Part shown: one piece after another, positions 10,436-20,350 of the stretch
Position numbering within the stretch: the stretch's first letter is position 1
How the letters are laid out: every line of letters begins with the position of its first letter
NCBI GenBank assembly: GCA_025084515.1
Contig: JAJAGP010000245.1
Span: 493,746 to 557,745, forward strand
From: Ancistrus triradiatus
Taxonomy: Eukaryota > Chordata > Actinopteri > Siluriformes > Loricariidae
Direction: 5' to 3'
DNA length: 64,000 nucleotides
Translations under genes and position numbers: made by a program
The notes under the pieces: generated by a model
Database searches by the model: none
What the model was told of the DNA's origin: nothing
Seen by the model: the letters and a program-made list of their open reading frames with translations, nothing else

Positions 10436-10562
10436 TAGGCACAGTGAGGTATAAAGAGGTTTAAAAAGCACTTATTTCAGATTGCTACTTAATATCGGCC
10501 AATACCCTGAGCTTAGGTATCGGAATCCGAAGAGGAAAAACTGGGACTGGTGCTTCTCTAGC
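10436..10562. mobile_element. hAT terminal fragment ('atatcggccaatacc...gcttctcta')
   Basis: The stretch 'aatatcggccaataccctgagc...aggtatcggaatccg' ending near 'tggtgcttctcta' matches the pattern of fish hAT ends that finish in GCATCTCTA. Only one terminus is recognisable. Confidence 0.5.
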
Positions 10563-10564
10563 AG

Positions 10565-11290
10565 TAACACACAGAAACACAGAAACACATTGTGGGAAGT
10601 GTAGGAGTAGTGGACATGATCTGAGCACTCCAGGAGCTGAAACTCCATCATGAACACCTGCATCTTAACATGGCTTTATATTAATAAAATAACAGCTGTT
10701 CATGAGGTGTTACAAGACTACGAAATCATGCAAAAGGGAGCGTGGGTAACAGAAGGAGAATGAGGGAAACGAGAGGTAGTGGCAAGTTTCCAAAGACCCC
10801 TTCAGATGTACTTCCCTTTCTGCATTGGGCAAACAAAAAAGCAGAGACTTCTATTTATAAGCAGCTGTGATGTTCGGTATTTCCTCAGGGTGTGAGGGTG
10901 GGGTGGAAGCATTGTTGTTTTTGGCAGCCTCTTATTGCCTTGCTGAAGCTGTACACTGAAATGCCAAGCTCTTGCTGTTTATGCCATTGGATTTGCGCTT
11001 ATAGGAGCAAGCCTTTGTTTAAACATTATCTGTAGTGCAAATTTTCATTCAGAGCCTTGGTATCTTTGTGTACATAAATTATGCAAACTGAACAAACTGT
11101 GCTACACAAAATGAATGTATCATGCACAGAGAACGGAGAGCCTGATGCTGACTGAATGGAAATCTGGTTTGCGTTATTATAGATGCTCAATCATATAAAC
11201 AAATAATGGCTTCAACCAGAACACCACCGGCTGCCTTGAAGTGATCTCAGGAGCAATGGCATTAGGTCAGGCACAATCAGACTCTCTGCG
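10565..11290. other. No gene or repeat recognised
   Basis: No coding signal, transposon end or tandem array was seen. Confidence 0.35.
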
Positions 11291-11294
11291 CCAA

Positions 11295-11525
11295 GGGTGG
11301 CACGGCCATGTAAGAGCCGAGCGCGGTCGCCTCACAGCTCCAGAGATCCTTGGTTTGGTCCTGACCTTGGACTCCGCCTGTGTGGAGTATGCATGTCCTC
11401 CCAATGTTTGTATGGGTTTACTCCAGGTGCTCTGGCTTTCTCCCACATTCCAAAGACATGTGCTAGATTACTTGGTTGATCTAAATGGACCCAGTGTGAA
11501 TGTGTCTGACTGTAACCTTAACAAA
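11295..11525 (+). mobile_element. SINE-like retroposon, 'cacggtggtgcagtg' family, degenerate
   Basis: It shows the head GGTGGCACGG, 'gtcgcctcacagctcc', and the core 'gtgtggagtatgcatgtcctccc...ttccaaagacatgtg'. Relative to the copy at 199-547 it has lost the 3' part after 'gtgaatgtg'. No flanking duplication was found. Confidence 0.75.
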
Positions 11526-11606
11526 TAATCTCTCCACATAAAGATTATCACAGACGAAAGTTATTTGAATGAACTTAAATAACTGGAATGAATCAACTCA
11601 TATATA

Positions 11607-13102
11607 CACCGATCAGCCCTAACATTAAAGAACATCCCCTTGTTTCGACACTCATTGTCCACTTTATCAATTTCACTTGCCACATAGACGCACTTTGTAG
11701 TTCTACAATTATAGAATGTAGTCCGTATGTTTCCCTACATACTTTGTCACATAGTCTCTATTCTCTAATGGTCAGGACCCCCACAGATTTTTGGATGGTG
11801 GATCATTCTCAGCACAGCAGTAACACTGATGTGGTGTGTTAGTGTGTGTTGTGCTGGTATGAGTGGGTCAGACACTGCAGTGCTGCTAGAGTTTTAAAAC
11901 ACCTCAGTGACAGTGCTGGACTGAGACTAGCCCACTAACCAAAAATATCCACACTAGGGGTGGGTATTGGAAAGGACTTCACAATACATGGGTCACAAAA
12001 CAATGATATCACGATACGCCGCATGTTGCGATATATTGTGATATTCCACATAGTTCACTGAAAATAATGAGATTGACAATCAATGTAGTCTTCTTCTTCT
12101 TCTTCTTCTTCCGGCTTCTCCCTTTATCAGGGGTCACCACAGCGAGTTAAACGTTTCCACCTCACCCTGTCCTCCACGTCCTCTACTCTCACCCCAACTC
12201 CCTGCATATCTTCATTTACCACAACCAAATAACTCCTCTTTGGTCTTCCTCTCCGTCTCTTGCCTGGCAGCTCCATCTCCAACATCCTACCAATATACCC
12301 ACTATCCCTCCTCTGCACATGTCCAAACCATCTCAGTCTTCCCTCTCGAATTTTGTCTCCCAAGTTTCCAACCTGTGCTGTCCCTCTGATGATCTCATTC
12401 CTAATCCTGTCCACCCTAGACACTCCTAAAGAGAACCTCAACATCTTAAGTTCTGCCACCTCCAGCTGTGCTTCCTGTCTCTTTGTAAGTGCCACTGTCC
12501 TAATCCACACAACAGCATGCTGTAAGCACTGATGAAGGATTAGAGGATGACTCACGCAAACTGTGCCGCATCAGATGACCTACTGTCTCTGACTTTACAA
12601 GGTGGACCAACAAGGTAGGTGTGTCTAATAGAGTATATGGTTAGTGGGCACAGTGCTGAAAATGATCCACCACCCAAATAATACCTGCTTGGTCCTGTGG
12701 GGGTCCTGACCATTAGAGAATGGAGTAAAGGGGACTAACAAAGTACAGCAGAGCCTTGGAATTCAAATGCTTATTTATTTGATCAGTTCAGACATCGAAC
12801 AAAGTCAGTTTGGAATATTTTTGCCCCCAAATTTGAAAAAAAAATTCAGATTTTGAACATCAGTGAAACGTGTATGCATATGACCCTGCCTCAGGGTGTG
12901 CCTGAAATGAATTGGATTTCAGCTTCAAACAAATCCGAATTCAAACAGCCTTCCAGAACCAAGTAAGTTCTGAGGTGTATGTAGAGAAAGATCTGGAACA
13001 CAGTCTGTAATTGTAAAACTACAAAGTGCTTCTGTATGGTAACTGGAACTGATAAAATTGATAATGAGTGTAAAAACAAGGAGGTGTTATGGCTGATCAG
13101 TG
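11607..13102. mobile_element. Long-inverted-repeat DNA element (CACCGATCAGCC termini) split by later insertions
   Basis: Left end CACCGATCAGCCCTAACATT and inverted right end CACTGATCAGCCATAACA are flanked by TA (11605-11606 and 13103-13104). The inverted arms continue for over 200 bp: 'cactcattgtccactttatc' at the left mirrors 'gataaaattgataatgagtg' at the right. The middle is the well-known fish segment 'gtcaggacccccacag' and its mirror 'tgggggtcctgacc'. Interruptions are a hAT-like fragment (about 11,950-12,085, 'ggggtgggtattgg'), an RTE LINE (12,088-12,521) and a ~225-bp insert at about 12,746-12,974 rich in TTCAAA-type motifs. Confidence 0.8.
12088..12521 (-). mobile_element. 5'-truncated RTE-type LINE with (AAG)n tail
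   Basis: The minus-strand frame encodes a reverse transcriptase C-terminus: EAQLEVAELKMLRFSLGVSR, RLRWFGHVQRRDSG, GKRRRGRPKRS, ending RCGDP. This GHV-RRD and RRGRPK pattern is typical of the post-polymerase region of fish RTE-clade elements. Immediately 3' is a (GAA)n simple tail, on the plus strand (CTT)n at 12,088-12,110, as RTE elements usually have. Only about 430 bp of a 3-4 kb element remain, a dead-on-arrival insertion. The open frame has stayed free of stops. Confidence 0.85.
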
Positions 13103-13104
13103 TA

Positions 13105-14066
13105 ATGCCGTATCTCATTCTATTTCTCTTGAGACTGAGGTCACATGCAACTGAACTGATTCTGGGTCAGTCGAGTGCAGGTTAAACTGTATATGATGGA
13201 GCGGTGTGCTGAAAATGAGCTCACTTCAGTACATTTTGTGTCAGGAATGCGAAAGAAAGCTGATAGAGGTCTAGCCTCATTCAAGACAAGGCAAACATCT
13301 TCATCCATTCTTAATGAGTCTATGAGACTTGGATTTAAGACTGAGACTGTTCTCTGCTTGAAAATGAGGAAAATCTGGGCAACAGTCTCGATGTGTTCAG
13401 ATGTTTCATGGTACTTAAATATGATGGTACTGTTTATTACCAACTGCTTAATCAAAAGTGCTTTTACATCACATGCCTGGAGCTGAAGATAAACACATGC
13501 TTGAATTGATGGATTACACAGTGGGCTTTTCAGCTGCAGCATATCCCAGCTGGGCAAGCGCTCCAAGAGTGAGGGGAGTGCACCCGTCACGCTCCGTTGA
13601 AGAGGACGGCGTGACCATCAAGTGTGGGACATGCGTCAGAACGAGCATCGGCGAAATGACTTCACTCTTCATCCCCCCAACGTCCCTTTATTCCACCTGC
13701 TTCTTCTCTCTAAAAGGCACAGCTCGGATGTCAGATCCCTCTGTTGGGAATTTAAAAAAACAAACACGCTAAAGAGCGCGCCGAGGTTTAACGCATTTAT
13801 TTATTTAAAAGTGCAGTGCTGTTTAGTTTGGCTCCGACTGTGATTATCATAAACAAACTAAAGAGCGTGTGTTTGTGCTAAAATACAGAAATGCTGACAC
13901 TGCTGATGTCACCGGTGAGGATGACTGCAGAGCATTACGTGTAATGGCTTATTAAAGTTTGACAGGTTTTATAATGCTTTGCCTCTAAGGATAGAAGAAA
14001 AAAGAGTAGTATCTGTTATTAATGAGGTACGGAGCCCTGCTGGTGACATACTTTATTATACCTTCG
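13105..14066. other. Repeat-poor sequence without recognised gene
   Basis: Open frames on both strands lack recognisable domains. The part 13,560-13,960 is comparatively GC- and CpG-richer and free of recognised transposon motifs. It could be conserved non-coding DNA, but no start, splice or promoter pattern was convincing. Confidence 0.35.
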
Positions 14067-14069
14067 GAC

Positions 14070-14243
14070 CGGGTGAGTTTAGTGCTTAAGGTACTGGACT
14101 ATGGACCAAATCCCACTTCCGCCAAGCTGCCACTGTTGGGCCCTTGAGCAAGATCCTGCACCCAGAATTGTTTGGATTGTAAGACTGTATCAGATGCACC
14201 GTGCTCTGGATAAGTGTGTCTGCTAAATTACTAAATGTAAATG
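14070..14243 (+). mobile_element. tRNA-derived SINE, diverged
   Basis: It reads 'agtgcttaaggtactggactatgg', a gap in the B-box region, 'gccaagctgccactgttggg', 'tgagcaagatcct', and the tail 'ctctggataagtgtgtctgc' ending in ACTAAATGTAAATG. The order is that of the 34,874 copy. It faces the minus-strand SINE at 14,598 across a foldback element. Confidence 0.85.
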
Positions 14244-14255
14244 TTATTAAAATTA

Positions 14256-14421
14256 AGGCATGGCCTCATTAAGGTGTGGAAACAAGATCCTCATTAGTAA
14301 CGAGTTAGGAAGGTGTGGGAATGAGATAATTAATAGTAGCAAGATCACCTCGTTCCCACTCCTTACTAACTCGTTTCTACTAATTAGTATCTTGTTCCCA
14401 CAACTTAACAAGTCATGGCGA
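14256..14421. repeat. Foldback (palindromic) MITE with ~80-bp arms
   Basis: The left arm 'aaggtgtggaaacaagatcc...taacgagttagg' is mirrored by the right arm 'ctaactcgtttctac...atcttgttcccacaactt'. Nearly the whole 165 bp folds into one hairpin. Each arm also repeats a GTGGGAA-type motif, so it is partly an inverted duplication of a tandem unit. It has no coding content. The GTGGGAACGAGAT motif occurs in known palindromic fish repeats. Confidence 0.85.
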
Positions 14422-14597
14422 TGTCTTAATGTCATCGGCAGGGCTCTGTAGCGAGGCTGTAATAGGCTCTGTTCTGTCATATACACTATGAGTTTGAACA
14501 GAACTATGGGGATACCAATTACAATTCAATTTTTGGATTACTTTTTAAAGACATGTATCAGCCAAAACAATACAACTACCCAAATTCAACAGAAAAA

Positions 14598-14763
14598 TGT
14601 AAATATGTAAATATCCAGAGCGACTTACAATTGATACGATCTTACAATCCAAGCAATTGTGGGTTAAGGGTCTTGCTCAAGGACCCAACAGTGGCAGCTT
14701 GGCAGAGGTGGGATTTGATCCCTGGACCTTCTGGTACCTTAACCGCTAGACTACCACAGTCCC
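14598..14763 (-). mobile_element. tRNA-derived SINE
   Basis: On the minus strand it reads A-box-like TAGTCTAGCGGTTAAGG, then 'accagaaggtccaggga', B-box-like GATCAAATCC, 'tgccaagctgccactgttgg' and the tail 'ttgtaagtcgctctggata'. The 3' end runs into an ATATTTAC-type repeat. It is inverted relative to the SINE at 14,070. Confidence 0.88.
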
Positions 14764-14765
14764 AA

Positions 14766-15597
14766 CTAGCTGTGTGCGATACCGCCAAAAAATGCTATCT
14801 CCATATTTTCTAGGATTTTATTGATACCGAATCAGACCATACTCTGGCAGTGTATATCTTGGGTCTAAAGTTTTCTACGGTTGTTTGAACCCACCTCTGA
14901 TCTCCACAGCCTGAATTGGCACTGTCTTTTGCAATGGAATTGGGGAAAGCATTTGTTATGTCTTGCCATCTGTTGCTTTTCTTGTCGCAAGGCACTTTTT
15001 TCAGAATGATTGCTGGGGTGTTTTTGTGCTGGTACCTTGGCTGGTATAGGCCTGCCGTGGACAGCTGACTGTCGACTTCAAATGTATGACATAACTTGTA
15101 GGTTGCCGTCTTTGGAGCAACATCCATCTTCTCAAAGCTGAGCCACGTTTATACATGAAATCTAACAACGTAGATTGCAAGGATGATGATGTCTGCAGTT
15201 TGATTGTGGTAGCCTAGCAGGTAAGGTACTGGACTATGGAACAGAAGGTCCAGGATTGAAATCCCACCTCTGCCAAGCTGCCACTGTTGGGTCCTTGAAC
15301 AAGATCCTTAACCCACAAAGGCTTGGATTGTGAGAAGTTGTAGGTCTCTCTGGATGCTCTAGGTGTAGTTTGTTCACTCATTAACTTCAGTCAAGCACTT
15401 TTAGGTAGACCTTGTTTTGTGGCATTATAGCGCTTTGTGCATGCAGTGCACATGTGCAGTAGTCTATCCTACCTGATAACATGATGCAGTGAAGACATGA
15501 ACCCTTTGAACTCTTAAGGCGTGCTTTTGACTGTTTAGTGCAAAGTGAGTGACATGCCCGATAACGTCAGCTCTCACATGTTCGATACATATCACAC
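14766..15597 (-). mobile_element. hAT element relic with broken transposase
   Basis: The minus-strand reading between about 15,127 and 14,900 contains LYQPRYQHKN, LKKVPCDKKSNRWQDITNAF and IAKDSA, the pattern of the central region of ZBED-like hAT transposases (P(Y/C)DKKS.RW..IT.A...IAKD). The flanking ends (TAGCTGTGTGCGATACC at the left; inverted TAGGGACGTGTGATATG at the right) are plausible but imperfect TIRs, and no 8-bp duplication was found. A SINE at 15,204-15,366 interrupts it. Boundaries are approximate. Confidence 0.6.
15204..15366 (+). mobile_element. tRNA-derived SINE nested in a hAT relic
   Basis: It reads 'tggtagcctagcaggtaagg', 'ctatggaacagaaggtcc', 'gattgaaatcccacc' (B-box-like), 'tgccaagctgccactgttgg', with a diverged tail 'gtctctctggatgctc'. 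The order is that of the family, with an eroded 3' end. Confidence 0.85.
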
Positions 15598-15765
15598 GTC
15601 CCTACTGCAAACTGTGAAATTCTTTTCAATAATCAGCAGCATGGAAGGCAGCAAAGGTTAGAACAAATAAAAAACATTGAAAGCTACACTAAACTGGCAT
15701 CAGCTCCATTTTGGCAGTCTAGGATACGGAACAAAGTATACTTTAAGTGCCAGGAGCAAGACAGA

Positions 15766-17660
15766 AGACTATTTATGGCTGTACTCTTCAGCCCTTCTTG
15801 ACGAAGACAAGTAGTTCAAATTCAACTCTCCAGAAGAAACGCTTCCTGCACTGTCTACCAATGAGGTGAGGACAGCCCTGTCGAGAGAGCACATACGCAA
15901 AACCACTGGACCCGATGGCATCCCAGGACAGGTCCTGAAAGCGTGTGCCATCCAGCTGGCTGTTACCTTCACAGACATCTTCAACCTGTCCCTGGCACAG
16001 TCTACCATTCCCACCTGGTTCAAATCCACAACCATCATATCCAAATCAACGAAACCCAACGTTACATGCCTCAATGACTATTGCAAGGCCCTACGAAATC
16101 TGTTTTATTTTTCCCCAAATTCCATTTCATTTTTTTCCCATTTTCATGTTTTTACGGATTTGTTTTTCACCATTCCGATTTTTAGAGTTTTTCTTTAAGA
16201 GAATAACTACAACTAAACAAACAATAGCAAAATGGCACCTTTGTATTTAATGAAATTGCTGCATTAACATTAAGCAACATCAAAAATAATATAAATGAAA
16301 GTTGTAAACACAAATAACAAAAGGTTCAGGGTGCATATTTATTTGTAACTATACATAAATTAACTTAAATAGTTCTTTTTCAACAAACCTAAGGTCCTAT
16401 TAGTAATGCCCTTCAATCATTTGGATACTGTTGTGCCCTAAATTCTGCAATGAAGACTAGAGATGCACCACTTGCTCCAACAACATGAGCGATCTCATAA
16501 ACAAACACGTGAATTTGGCATGTTTAAAGCTCCGTATATTAAATGAATTCTGAATTAAAGTTAGCAAAAATACTGTTTGTGCTGCTGTCGCCGCCGTGCA
16601 CTGCGCAAGTTAAATGTGACCGGCACGGAATCGGATATATGAGCTGATTAGCCGATCACTGGTTATTACCTCACACTCACTTTTAGATTTCTGTCTTTGT
16701 ATTCCTCAATTCTGCGATTCCGTCCTTATTCTCCGCATTGTGACAATCATAGGACCCTACTATCACCCAACTGCACTCACACCCATCATAATAAAATGCC
16801 TTAAAAACGAATCCTGACTCGTTAAGAACTGCCTCAGTAGAACTTTGAATCCTCACTGCCTACCATGCAAAGCGTTCCAATGTCACTGGCAACGCACACT
16901 GCACTGAACCATCTGGAGGGCAAGACCACCTGTGTAAGTATGCTGTTCATCAAGTATGCTGTTCATCATGTTTAGTTCAGCATTTAGCACAATTATCCCC
17001 TCTACACTGATCTTCAAGCTCAAGACCACAGGAATAAGTCACACAGTCTGCAGCTGGACTTCTTCACCGGCAGGCTTCAGTCTGTTATTAAGGCTGGGTC
17101 ATAAGACTGCTGCCAACAGTAGTATGCCTCATTACTAACACCGAGGAAGTGTACAGAGAGGAGAGCAGAGAACAATCTCTCCCTCAATCTAAATAAAACC
17201 AAGATGTATCAGAAAGGGGAGCAGAGTGCACACACATCTGACCATTCAGGGGACCATGGTGGAAAGCGTGGGCTGCTTTAAATTCCTCGGAGAGCATATA
17301 GCTGAGGCTCTCACCTGGTCACTCAACACGTCACACCATGACAAAAAGCCCAACATTTCCTCAGGAGGCTGAGGCGAGTCAACCTCCCACATCACAGTCT
17401 GGTATGGCAGCTCCACTGCTGCGGAACAAAAGGCTCTGCAAAAGGTGGTGAAAACTGCCCTGTCCATCACTGCAGCTGTCCTATCCCCCATACAGGACAT
17501 TTACCAGAGGAAAGGCAACAGTTTCACCTCAGACCCCACACACCCCAGCCACTTCTAGTTCCACACATCACCATCTGGGAGATGCTAGCAGAACATTCGA
17601 GCTTAAAGCACCAGCTTCAAAAACAGTTTTACTCTCGAGCTCTTGCACTGGTCAGACCAA
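15766..17660 (+). mobile_element. CR1/jockey-like LINE reverse transcriptase relic, split by a hAT insertion
   Basis: Upstream of 16,085 the plus strand reads STNEVRTALSREHIRKTTGP then DGIPGQVLKACA, the start of a non-LTR reverse transcriptase palm, followed by TIISKSTKPNVTCLNDY. After the 16,086-16,759 insertion it resumes near HPTALTPIIIKC. It continues with fragments of the FSSAFNTIIPS motif near 16,980 and the C-terminal GVHIAEDLTW-like and VWYGS-like regions at about 17,280-17,420. Multiple frameshifts and deletions remove the catalytic YADD region. Similar proteins are common in fish Rex1/CR1/jockey-group LINEs; the exact clade is inference. Confidence 0.82.
16086..16759. mobile_element. 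hAT-like insertion inside the LINE, itself invaded by another hAT fragment
   Basis: The insert interrupts the LINE codons for LNDYR-P. Its flanks CTATTGCA (16,078-16,085) and CTATCACC (16,760-16,767) differ from the expected LINE sequence CTATCGCC at two and one positions, consistent with a decayed 8-bp hAT duplication. Ends are AGGCCCTACGAAATC and the inverted TAGGGTCCTATGATTG. Between about 16,455 and 16,690 it carries sequence of a second hAT family ('agagatgcacca', 'ttctgaattaaagttag', 'gccgatcactgg') that also occurs at 20.2 and 32.9 kb. Confidence 0.7.
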
Positions 17661-17729
17661 CAACACCCACCAGAACATTCGTGTCATTATTTACTGAACA
17701 CCACCTCTAAAAGAGTGCGACATATTTTT

Positions 17730-18034
17730 AGTGGTGCAGTAGTTAGCACTTTCGCCTCACAGCTCCTGGTCTCCGCCTGTGTGGAGCCTGCATGTTCTCC
17801 CCGTGTCTGTGTGGGTTTCCTCCGGGTACTCCGGTTTCCTCCCACATTCCAAAGACATGTGTGTTAAGTTAATTGGTGTTTCCAAAGTCCCCTTAGTGTG
17901 TGAATGTGTGTACAGGTGTGCGAGTGTATGTGCCCTATGATGGATTGGCACCCTGCCTAGGGTTGCTGCCAGCTAGGCACCGACATTCCCGAGACCCTGG
18001 CTAGGATCAAGCAGGTAAGTCAATGAATGAATGG
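17730..18034 (+). mobile_element. SINE-like retroposon, 'cacggtggtgcagtg' family
   Basis: It shows GTGGTGCAGTAGTTAGCAC, 'ttcgcctcacagctcc', then the best-kept core in the window ('gttctccccgtgtctgtgtg', 'cctccgggtactccgg'), 'gtgccctatgatggattgg' and a GAATGAATG-type tail. The internal B-box segment between 'agctcc' and 'tggtctccg' is shortened. No clear duplication was found. Confidence 0.85.
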
Positions 18035-19090
18035 ATATTTTTGCTATATGTACACACACTACCGTGTACAGATATTATATATTTATTGCCTATTTACACT
18101 TTATAGCTTATTCCACTCATGTCCTTGTCTCAATGTCGATGCACCACAGAAGTAGCCTGATCACTTTTCGTTATACTGTACCCCTGGATATGTATATTGA
18201 GAATAAAGTTTAATTGCACTGAATTCAGTTAAAGTGAAATGAATTTTGAGTAAGTTAATCATTTTCTTGCCCGATTCCGATTTCCGATTTTTTAAATACA
18301 TGACCGGCTGATTTCGATTTTCTTTCTTGTCTAATAATGATAAACAATTGCTAAAGAAAGATAGCAGGGGCTGTTGGCTTGCACTGTTGGCTCTAATCTC
18401 TTATTAGCTTTAGGTTCGTGGCACAAATAACAAACTCGCTCGAATTGTACTTTATTACAGCCTTGATAAGAGCCTTTTACCAGGAAGTGCAAGGGTACCA
18501 GTACAAGCAAAATCACCCCACTCAGCAGTGAACACCAACCAAGATGGTAAATCATACATTACTGTAAGCCACTGAATGCACTGAAAACACACTCTCACAC
18601 TAAATCCTGGGTATAAATGATACAACACAATTAAAAACATGCAAAAGACATATACACATAAAACAGATTACAGACGCACAAGAACCCCAAAAATAAACAT
18701 ACCATCCAGCCATGCACTAAGCGTTGGAACCAGGCAAACAAACACGGAACGGCTGAGCAGTAACTGTTTAAGCTTAAACATCGAATTTTCATTATCGATT
18801 CGTTGTGTCACATGATTTATGTGTCCCCCGCCTTATCATATCCGCTTACGTTACTTGCGGCACTTCACGCTGGAAAAAACAATACGAGCGATTGAACGGA
18901 GCGAGGCGGAGCCGGCGCGGACGCGGAATCTTCAAAATAAGTTAGCGTTAAGAATTAAATAAATTATGACCGAGGCAGAGAAGAAAGTTCGGCTTAAGTC
19001 CTCAAAAGTGTAGGAACATGTGTAACATGCAAGCTTTGCAAAAGTGATCTGACCGGTGCTGATACAGCTCTCGAAACGAAACGAAAACAT

Positions 19091-19541
19091 TAGTGATGGG
19101 AATTTCGGCTCTTTTCAGAGAGCCGGTTCTTTTAGCTCGGCTCACTAAAAAGAGCCGGCTCTTTCGGCTCCCTAGTGGCTCTTTAGATTTTTTGTAGCTT
19201 AATTTATTACCAAATTATGTGTAAAATGAATTACTAATGTAAAAACACATAATATCCAATGTTTGTTATTATTAATATGGTTTTTATTTATATACTCACA
19301 ATGGAACACAGTAAAATAAAATACAAAAAACGAAGATCCATCTCAATTACAGGTCCAATCTGGTTTCAGGTCTCTGACTGTGTATTATTTGTAAATTTGC
19401 AACTATATTAATAAATTAAATAAAGCAATAAATAAAAAATATTATCTATAAAACCGGCTCACAATCAGGAACCGGCTCCTGTCGTTCATCTCAAAGAGCC
19501 CGGCTCTTAGAGCCGGATCGGTCGCGACCAACACATCACTA
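19091..19541. mobile_element. hAT MITE with GAGCCGG motifs and perfect 8-bp duplication
   Basis: Ends TAGTGATGGGAATTTCGG and the inverted TAGTGATGTGTTGGTCGC enclose repeats of AGAGCCGGCTC-type palindromes near both termini. Identical flanks GAAAACAT lie at 19,083-19,090 and 19,542-19,549. The interior is AT-rich and non-coding. It sits inside the 18,780-20,153 element, and its exact duplication makes it the youngest of the three layers. Confidence 0.92.
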
Positions 19542-19660
19542 GAAAACATGTTGCAGTCACCGATGAGGATTTGATCGGAGCTCAGCAACAGCGCAAGTCA
19601 CAACAATATCCCGAGTTTGTTCCGTTTTGAAGTGAGGAAACGTAACGGCACACTCGTACT

Positions 19661-19897
19661 ATGCGAACCGGAATAGCACGGTTGATGCTTCTTAGCTGGA
19701 TAATGACAGTTATGGAGTTAAGAGACAGATATCCTATATTGGCCAGGCTAGCCAAGTCCTATTTATGCATTCCTGGTACTTCAACACTGTCTGAGCATTT
19801 ATCTTCTGCGGCAGGAAATATAGTCTCTAAAAAGAGAGCCAGCTTTAGCCATAACATTTTTGGCTTGCAATGCAAAGTTCCTAAAGAAAAAGCGTGA
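19661..19897 (+). pseudogene. hAT transposase C-terminal dimerisation region
   Basis: The frame reads MELRDRYPILARLAKSYLCI, PGTSTLSEHLSSAAGNIVSK, KRASF, then diverges near HNIFGLQCK. YP.LARLAK.YLCIP.TS..SE..SS.AGNIVSKKR is the signature hAT-family C-terminal (ZBED/Ac-like) motif, used for transposase dimerisation. Only this ~45-residue block survives, and no catalytic triad is present. Confidence 0.88.
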
Positions 19898-20350
19898 ATG
19901 AGTTTGTATGTAGTGTTTGCATCAGAGATGCACTTATTTTTCTTTATTATTTAATTTGTTATTTTAATTTATTAATAAATGTAATTCATTATTATTCATT
20001 TATTGTAAACACTTATTTGCTATGTTATTTTATGTTATATTTCTGAATAAAGACATGGAAAGTTTTTTTTTTAAAACCCGATTCATCGATTAATCTAAAA
20101 AAAATAATCGACCGATTAATCGATTATTAAAATAATCGTTAGTTGCAGCCCTAGTCCTTATACACATGAACTGAGTTCTGAATTAACGTTAGTCAAAAAG
20201 CACTATGCTGTTTATATGTGTGTGACTGTGTGTGTACCGTTGTCAGTGTCACAAGTGCACAGCATCGGTTACAAGAGACTGATCGACCGATCACCGGTCA
20301 CAGTCGATCACGCTGAATACCATTCCAGTCTCTGGCTGATCGATCGATGC

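Larger units (their letters stand above)
18780..20153 (+). mobile_element. hAT element (TAGGGCTGCAAC family), 5' terminus missing
   Basis: The right end reads 'aataatcgttagttgcagcccta', the inverted form of the family terminus. The left end is truncated: it joins the family sequence at 'cattatcgattcgttgtgtc' about 65 bp inside the expected start. It keeps the transposase start region near 18,966 (MTEAEKKVRLKSSKV then a stop, with C-x2-C BED-finger remains downstream) and the C-terminal dimerisation segment at 19,661-19,897. A 451-bp hAT MITE is inserted in the BED region. A sister copy in opposite orientation lies at 21,948-23,452. Confidence 0.82.
18255..20350 (-). mobile_element. Outer hAT element carrying two further nested hAT elements
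   Basis: Its left end ('attttcttgcccgattccga', 'tgaccggctgatttcg') matches the reverse complement of the 3' end of the hAT copy at 32,938-33,656. Its right part ('gttctgaattaacgttag', 'agactgatcgaccgatca', 'gatcgatgcagctcta') matches that copy's other end. The ~1.4 kb between them is a different hAT element. No transposase core of the outer element was recognised. Both ends are diverged, so it is the oldest layer. Confidence 0.65.

Noticed and set aside
12127..12555. 142-aa stop-free frame that could pass for a host gene
   Set aside because: Its sequence (RLRWFGHVQRRDSG, RRGRPKRS, RCGDP) and the (AAG)n tail identify it as an RTE LINE 3' end.
13141..13590. 149-aa open frame on the minus strand with an overlapping plus-strand frame
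   Set aside because: No recognisable domain, no splice or promoter context, and opposing frames of similar length indicate chance openness.
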